Shown piece by piece: positions 60,995 through 64,000 of a DNA stretch of 64,000 nucleotides. Numbering within the stretch: the stretch's first letter is position 1; every line of letters begins with the position of its first letter. The notes beneath the pieces were generated by a model. It did no database searches and was not told where the DNA came from. It was given only the letters and a program-made list of their open reading frames with translations. The stretch comes from RSA9 sp036381195 (lineage in GTDB: Bacteria > Gemmatimonadota > Gemmatimonadetes > Longimicrobiales > RSA9): NCBI GenBank assembly GCA_036381195.1, contig DASVDH010000127.1, positions 68,645 through 132,644 on the forward strand, written 5' to 3'. A program made the translations under genes and the position numbers.

Positions 60995-62214
60995 GACACG
61001 GTGCGCGTCGCTGCAGAGGCCCGGGCCGTCGGCGGCCGCTCCTCTAGCTGGTAGACGACGATGGTCGGGACGCCGAGCGCGTCGTGCGCGACCCCGTAGG
61101 CGAGGCCGCTCCGGACCAGCCGGAGCTCGATGTGGTCCGGAAGCTCGACCGAGCCGAGCCATGCGCCGCGCAAGTCGTAGACGCGCCACTCGACGGGCCG
61201 GCCCGGCCGCGCGGCCAGGCCGATCCAGATGCGGCTCCGGTCGTCGACGACCAAGGTGCGGTAGAGCGGCCAGCGCTTGGGCGGGGACCGGAGGAAGACC
61301 GCGCGGAAGTTCTCGGCGAGGGTGGCGGCCGCGGAATCGAGCTCCTGCGGCGTGACGGGGAGCGAGTCCGCGGGGAGCACGATCTCGCCCGCGGTCGTGC
61401 CGCGCCGGTCGAGGATCCGGATCGATGGCGAGCCCGTGTACCCGAGGAAGATCCGGTCCTCGGGTCCGAGCCGCACGATGGCCTTGCGGCCGAACGGCGG
61501 GTCCGACTTGACCGAGACGAAGCCCGGCCGCCGGAACACGAGCACGTCTTCGCCGGGCAGCAGGGCGAGGGAGTCGGCGAGGAGCGTGCCGCTCAGGGTG
61601 AGGAGCCGGAGCAGCACCTCGACGCGGGTATCGGCGTGCGGGTCGTCGCGCGGCGTGAAGGAGCGGCGGTAGAGCGCGAGCAGGGCGTGCTGGCGGGCGA
61701 GCCGGTAGGCCACGTCGGGGGCGGGCACGGACGAGGCGGCGGTCAGGTTCACTGTATAGGCGACCTCGGCCGCGTCGGGCGCGAACACCGTGATGCGCCC
61801 GAGGGCCGGGTCGTAGGCGAAGAGGCTGTCGCCAGGAAGCACCTGGACTGCAGCCACCGCCTGGAACTCGCCCGGCCCCTCGCCGCGTCGTCCCAGCCGC
61901 CGGAGGACCGCGCCGTCCTCCGCGAGAACGGTGATGTGGGCCTGGAGGAACCCCTCCCCGATGTAAACGCGCCCGCGCGAATCGACGTCGAGCGTCGCGA
62001 CCGCCGTGAGGCTCGCCTCCGGCGCGCTTCGCGCGAGCTCCCGCGCCGCGTAGAGCGGGCGTGGCGCAGCGTCCCGCCCGGCGCCGGCCTCCGCACGGTC
62101 TCCGGCCCCGCAGGCGGAGGACAAGAGGACAACGGCCAGAAGGGCGGCGCGCAGCCGGCCAAGCCGGGTTCGCGGCCCCGCCGAGAGCCAGCCGGGCAAG
62201 GTGGACATCTGCAT
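60991..62214 (-). CDS. Six-bladed beta-propeller lipoprotein
   Basis: A 407-residue lipoprotein with lipobox (LLAVVLLSSACGAG) and repeated blades (VATLDVDSRGRVYIGEGFLQ, AHITVLAEDGAVLRRLGRRG, EGPGEFQAVAAVQVLPGDSL, RIFLGYTGSPSIRILDRRGT), as in BF3164-like/6-bladed propeller proteins found beside small exported peptides in Bacteroidota. ATG 62214 or 62208; both lie before the signal. It lies 64 bases downstream of the Cys-rich peptide gene and is coupled to the DsbA-like gene. Function inferred only: binding or presenting the peptide. Confidence 0.78.
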   Translation of the reverse strand: MQMSTLPGWLSAGPRTRLGRLRAALLAVVLLSSACGAGDRAEAGAGRDAAPRPLYAARELARSAPEASLTAVATLDVDSRGRVYIGEGFLQAHITVLAEDGAVLRRLGRRGEGPGEFQAVAAVQVLPGDSLFAYDPALGRITVFAPDAAEVAYTVNLTAASSVPAPDVAYRLARQHALLALYRRSFTPRDDPHADTRVEVLLRLLTLSGTLLADSLALLPGEDVLVFRRPGFVSVKSDPPFGRKAIVRLGPEDRIFLGYTGSPSIRILDRRGTTAGEIVLPADSLPVTPQELDSAAATLAENFRAVFLRSPPKRWPLYRTLVVDDRSRIWIGLAARPGRPVEWRVYDLRGAWLGSVELPDHIELRLVRSGLAYGVAHDALGVPTIVVYQLEERPPTARASAATRTVS

Positions 62215-62278
62215 AGTGCGCGGACTGGTGCATCTGTCAATCCCAACGCCCCAGTCCGCTGGCCACCGCCTCGTGTGG

Positions 62279-62479
62279 TCAGTCGACACCGGGCTGCGCC
62301 GGGCTACAGACATCAGAGGCCCAGCAGCTGCCGTCTTTATTGTATCCGCAGCAGAGCCCCTCGCAGTTTCCGCACTTGGCCATCGCCTCATCGGCCGACA
62401 ACGGCCTGGGCGATACGATATAGCCGGTTCCAATGGCGATCGCCACGAGGGACACGATGTTAAGAAGCCTCCGCCACAT
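62279..62479 (-). CDS. Small exported cysteine-rich peptide (66 residues, six Cys)
   Basis: A 66-residue precursor: a basic/hydrophobic leader (MWRRLLNIVSLVAIAIGTGY) resembling a signal peptide, a short acidic linker (LSADEAMAKCG) and a C-terminal part with six cysteines at positions 36, 39, 43, 44, 52 and 58. GGAGG with AAAGGAGG context lies just upstream of the ATG at 62479, much stronger than average here. Likely a secreted, disulfide-rich peptide; the even Cys number and the DsbA-like gene in the same locus support this. No family is recognised; the layout recalls NVEALA-type peptides next to propeller genes, but the sequence is not that family. Confidence 0.7.
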   Translation of the reverse strand: MWRRLLNIVSLVAIAIGTGYIVSPRPLSADEAMAKCGNCEGLCCGYNKDGSCWASDVCSPAQPGVD

Positions 62480-62580
62480 AGGGTCCTCCTTTGGCTGAGA
62501 AACCATGGCTCCGGTTACGCTTTTGGCAGCGCGGCCCAATAGTCGCATAGATCGCGCGGTCTAATCAACTGCAAAACGAC

Positions 62581-63429
62581 TCAAGATGCCGCAGAACGGG
62601 ACGTAGGCGGGGAGAGGATCGGGTAAAGGACCTCGCGGGCGAACCGGCGCTCGAGCGTCCTGGCCGGCACGGCGCGGAGCCGCCGCGGCGTGACTCCGAG
62701 GAGCGCGCGGGCGCGGCGGGCGACCGTGTCCTCGTGGATGCCGAGCTGGACGGCCACCGCGACCGACTTGTGCCCGGCGGCGAGAAGCCCGTGGGCGTGG
62801 AAGAGGAGGATCCAGTCGAGCACGTCTTCGAGGCGGAGCGGGCAGGCGGCGCCCACGGCTCCTCGCCAGGCGCGGTCGAGGGTGCGGCGGTCGGTGCCCG
62901 CGCGCCGTGCGAGGTCGGCGACCCGGGTGACGGGGCGCTCGGCGCGGAGGGCGAGCGCGAGGGCGCGCGCGAGGCGGGGTCCGAGCCGGGGAGCGGCGTG
63001 CTCGATCCGGGCCGCGGCGCGCGCGAGGAAGCAGGCGCGGCGGGCGGCGTGGAGGGCGCGCGGCAGCTCCTCCAGGTCGTCGAGCCAGACCACCGCGTCG
63101 GCGGGTACGGACCGGAGGCGCTTCACGTTCTCCGGCTCCGCCGCCGTCACCAGCACGATGGGGCAGCGGGGCAGGCGGTGCCGGAGGCGGCGGATCTGCT
63201 CTCCCGCGGCGTCCTCCAGCCGCGGCAGGGCGACGACGAGGGAGCCGGTGTCGGGGGCTGCGCGCCACAGGTCCGACCAGTACCCAGTCCAGGTCGGGGC
63301 GGGCGCGCCGGCCGGCGCGAGCGCCGCGCGGAGGCTGGCCGCAAGGGAGGGGTCGGGGCAGAAGATCCGGGTGCGGTGCGCGGTCGGGCTCGTGCCGTCC
63401 TGCCCGGACGTGGGGCGAGGGGCGCGCAT
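62581..63429 (-). CDS. AraC-like HTH regulator with a receiver-like N-terminal domain lacking the phospho-Asp
   Basis: A 282-residue DNA-binding protein. Residues about 20-130 resemble a receiver fold (RIFCPDPSLAASLRAALAPA, CPIVLVTAAEPENVKRLRSV) but the beta-3 position where the phospho-acceptor Asp should be reads GSLVVALPRL without Asp, so it would be phosphorylation-independent. Residues about 165-250 are an HTH of the AraC type (VADLARRAGTDRRTLDRAWR). GGAGG precedes ATG 63429. It lies directly upstream of the Cys-rich peptide gene on the same strand and probably regulates it. Confidence 0.72.
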   Translation of the reverse strand: MRAPRPTSGQDGTSPTAHRTRIFCPDPSLAASLRAALAPAGAPAPTWTGYWSDLWRAAPDTGSLVVALPRLEDAAGEQIRRLRHRLPRCPIVLVTAAEPENVKRLRSVPADAVVWLDDLEELPRALHAARRACFLARAAARIEHAAPRLGPRLARALALALRAERPVTRVADLARRAGTDRRTLDRAWRGAVGAACPLRLEDVLDWILLFHAHGLLAAGHKSVAVAVQLGIHEDTVARRARALLGVTPRRLRAVPARTLERRFAREVLYPILSPPTSRSAAS

Positions 63430-63888
63430 GGCGGCCTCCGGATGCCAGGTGGCGCGGATAGGCTGCGTTCCACCAACGATAGAACGCGCATGGCCGCCCA
63501 TACTCGGACGCCCGGCGGGCGGGCGCCGACGGAGCCTCGAGGCGCCTGGCCCCGCCGGCCCTGCCGGCGGGCGGAGCAGCCCGCCGGGTTCGGGCAGGCG
63601 GTCAGGGCCTGCCGCAGGACCTCGGCCTCGGTGACACACCTCGTGTACGAGGGTTCGTGCCAGCACTGTCCGCTCGTCGTCCTGGACGTGCCATGAATCG
63701 AACCAGCGCGACCGGGCTGGCAGGCCGCCGCGCCGACGGCATGCGCGAGGCGCCTGCGCGCCCGCCTGCGCCGCCCGGGCCGCCCGGGCCGCGCCCGGAA
63801 ACATTTGCGACCGGAGCGGGGTCCTTCTTGCCGGGGGGCGCCCCGCCCGGGCGCGCCCCCGGCGGCCCGGTCGGCGAGGTGAATGCGC
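63430..63888. other. Non-coding gap upstream of the regulator and the last gene
   Basis: About 460 bases without a recognised gene. Reading frames here are Arg/Pro/Ala-rich on both strands with no family motifs. A T-loop-like sequence at 63695-63705 is not part of a tRNA. Confidence 0.45.
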
Positions 63889-64000
63889 ATGAGCTACCGC
63901 GTGCTCTACATCTACATGCCACTGCTCGCTCTGGCGCTCGCGCTGGTGTGGCTCATGGGGCAGCGGGTGCTGGACCCGGGCCGCCGGCCGGTGCGGGTCG
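63889..64000 (+). CDS. Start of a membrane protein, cut by the window edge
   Basis: Only 37 residues are visible: MSYRVLYIYMPLLALALALVWLMGQRVLD..., a short polar start and one strong membrane helix. GAGGTG lies about ten bases upstream of the ATG at 63889. Family cannot be assigned. Confidence 0.45.
   Translation, partial: MSYRVLYIYMPLLALALALVWLMGQRVLDPGRRPVRV

Noticed and set aside
63695..63705. T-loop-like GGTTCGATTC on the minus strand, suggesting a tRNA
   Set aside because: The flanking bases do not form a T-stem (GCTGG against CATGG) and no acceptor or anticodon arm is found within 90 bases.

Overview
The window is a very GC-rich, densely coded stretch of a didermic chromosome. TonB receptor, RND and MacAB-type exporters, lipoproteins with lipoboxes and outer-membrane barrel-like proteins mark an outer membrane. 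The mix of ECF sigma factors, a TonB receptor paired with a DUF4249 lipoprotein, an orphan ADOP/MacB-type permease, six-bladed propeller lipoproteins and serine hydrolases fits Gemmatimonadota best. That assignment is inference: no rRNA, tRNA or marker gene is present. No CRISPR array, insertion sequence or prophage was seen.

Layout. 1-2807: MacAB-like efflux operon (adaptor, ATPase, truncated permease), then a broken outer-membrane barrel gene (3077-3623). 3904-6951: DUF3667 membrane protein, phosphotransferase, DUF2231-Rieske protein. 7025-20149: a signalling block with a PAS-GAF histidine kinase, a NarX/NarL-like pair whose kinase lacks the phospho-acceptor His, a double UspA, an ADP-forming acyl-CoA synthetase, a polytopic membrane protein and a 1488-residue protein with two complete kinase cores. 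20064-25018: APC permease, then a tightly coupled operon with two glycogen-binding-like (CBM48) proteins, an ECF sigma factor and an exported helical protein, closed by a strong terminator. 25236-28598: short asparaginase, serine hydrolase and DUF5715 protein. Hexamer repeat arrays precede the asparaginase and the DUF5715 gene. 28599-33675: permease remnant, secreted protein, TerC behind a yybP-ykoY (Mn2+) riboswitch with terminator, glutamate/aspartate-type symporter. 33848-39012: DUF4249 lipoprotein, TonB receptor and a HEAT-repeat chimera. 39332-44030: TspO, an amidohydrolase remnant fused in frame ahead of an isoaspartyl peptidase, lipoprotein, AlaX. 44302-47612: DUF885 peptidase and a Xre/RES toxin-antitoxin pair with palindromic operators. 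47661-53077: serine hydrolase, DHA2 exporter, DUF5715-LysM protein, BON protein, lipoprotein, DUF2269 protein. 53225-58077: RND pump, adaptor and TetR repressor with paired operators. 58446-60242: YCII plus ECF42-type sigma factor. 60332-63429: a compact locus of a six-cysteine exported peptide, a propeller lipoprotein, a DsbA-like oxidoreductase and an HTH regulator with a receiver-like domain. The window ends in the start of a membrane protein.

The most unusual parts are the cysteine-peptide/propeller/DsbA locus, the same-orientation CGTNNW hexamer arrays in the leaders of three unrelated genes, the His-to-Tyr kinase, the tandem-core kinase, the CBM48-sigma operon, and several in-frame chimeras that suggest genome erosion by deletion.
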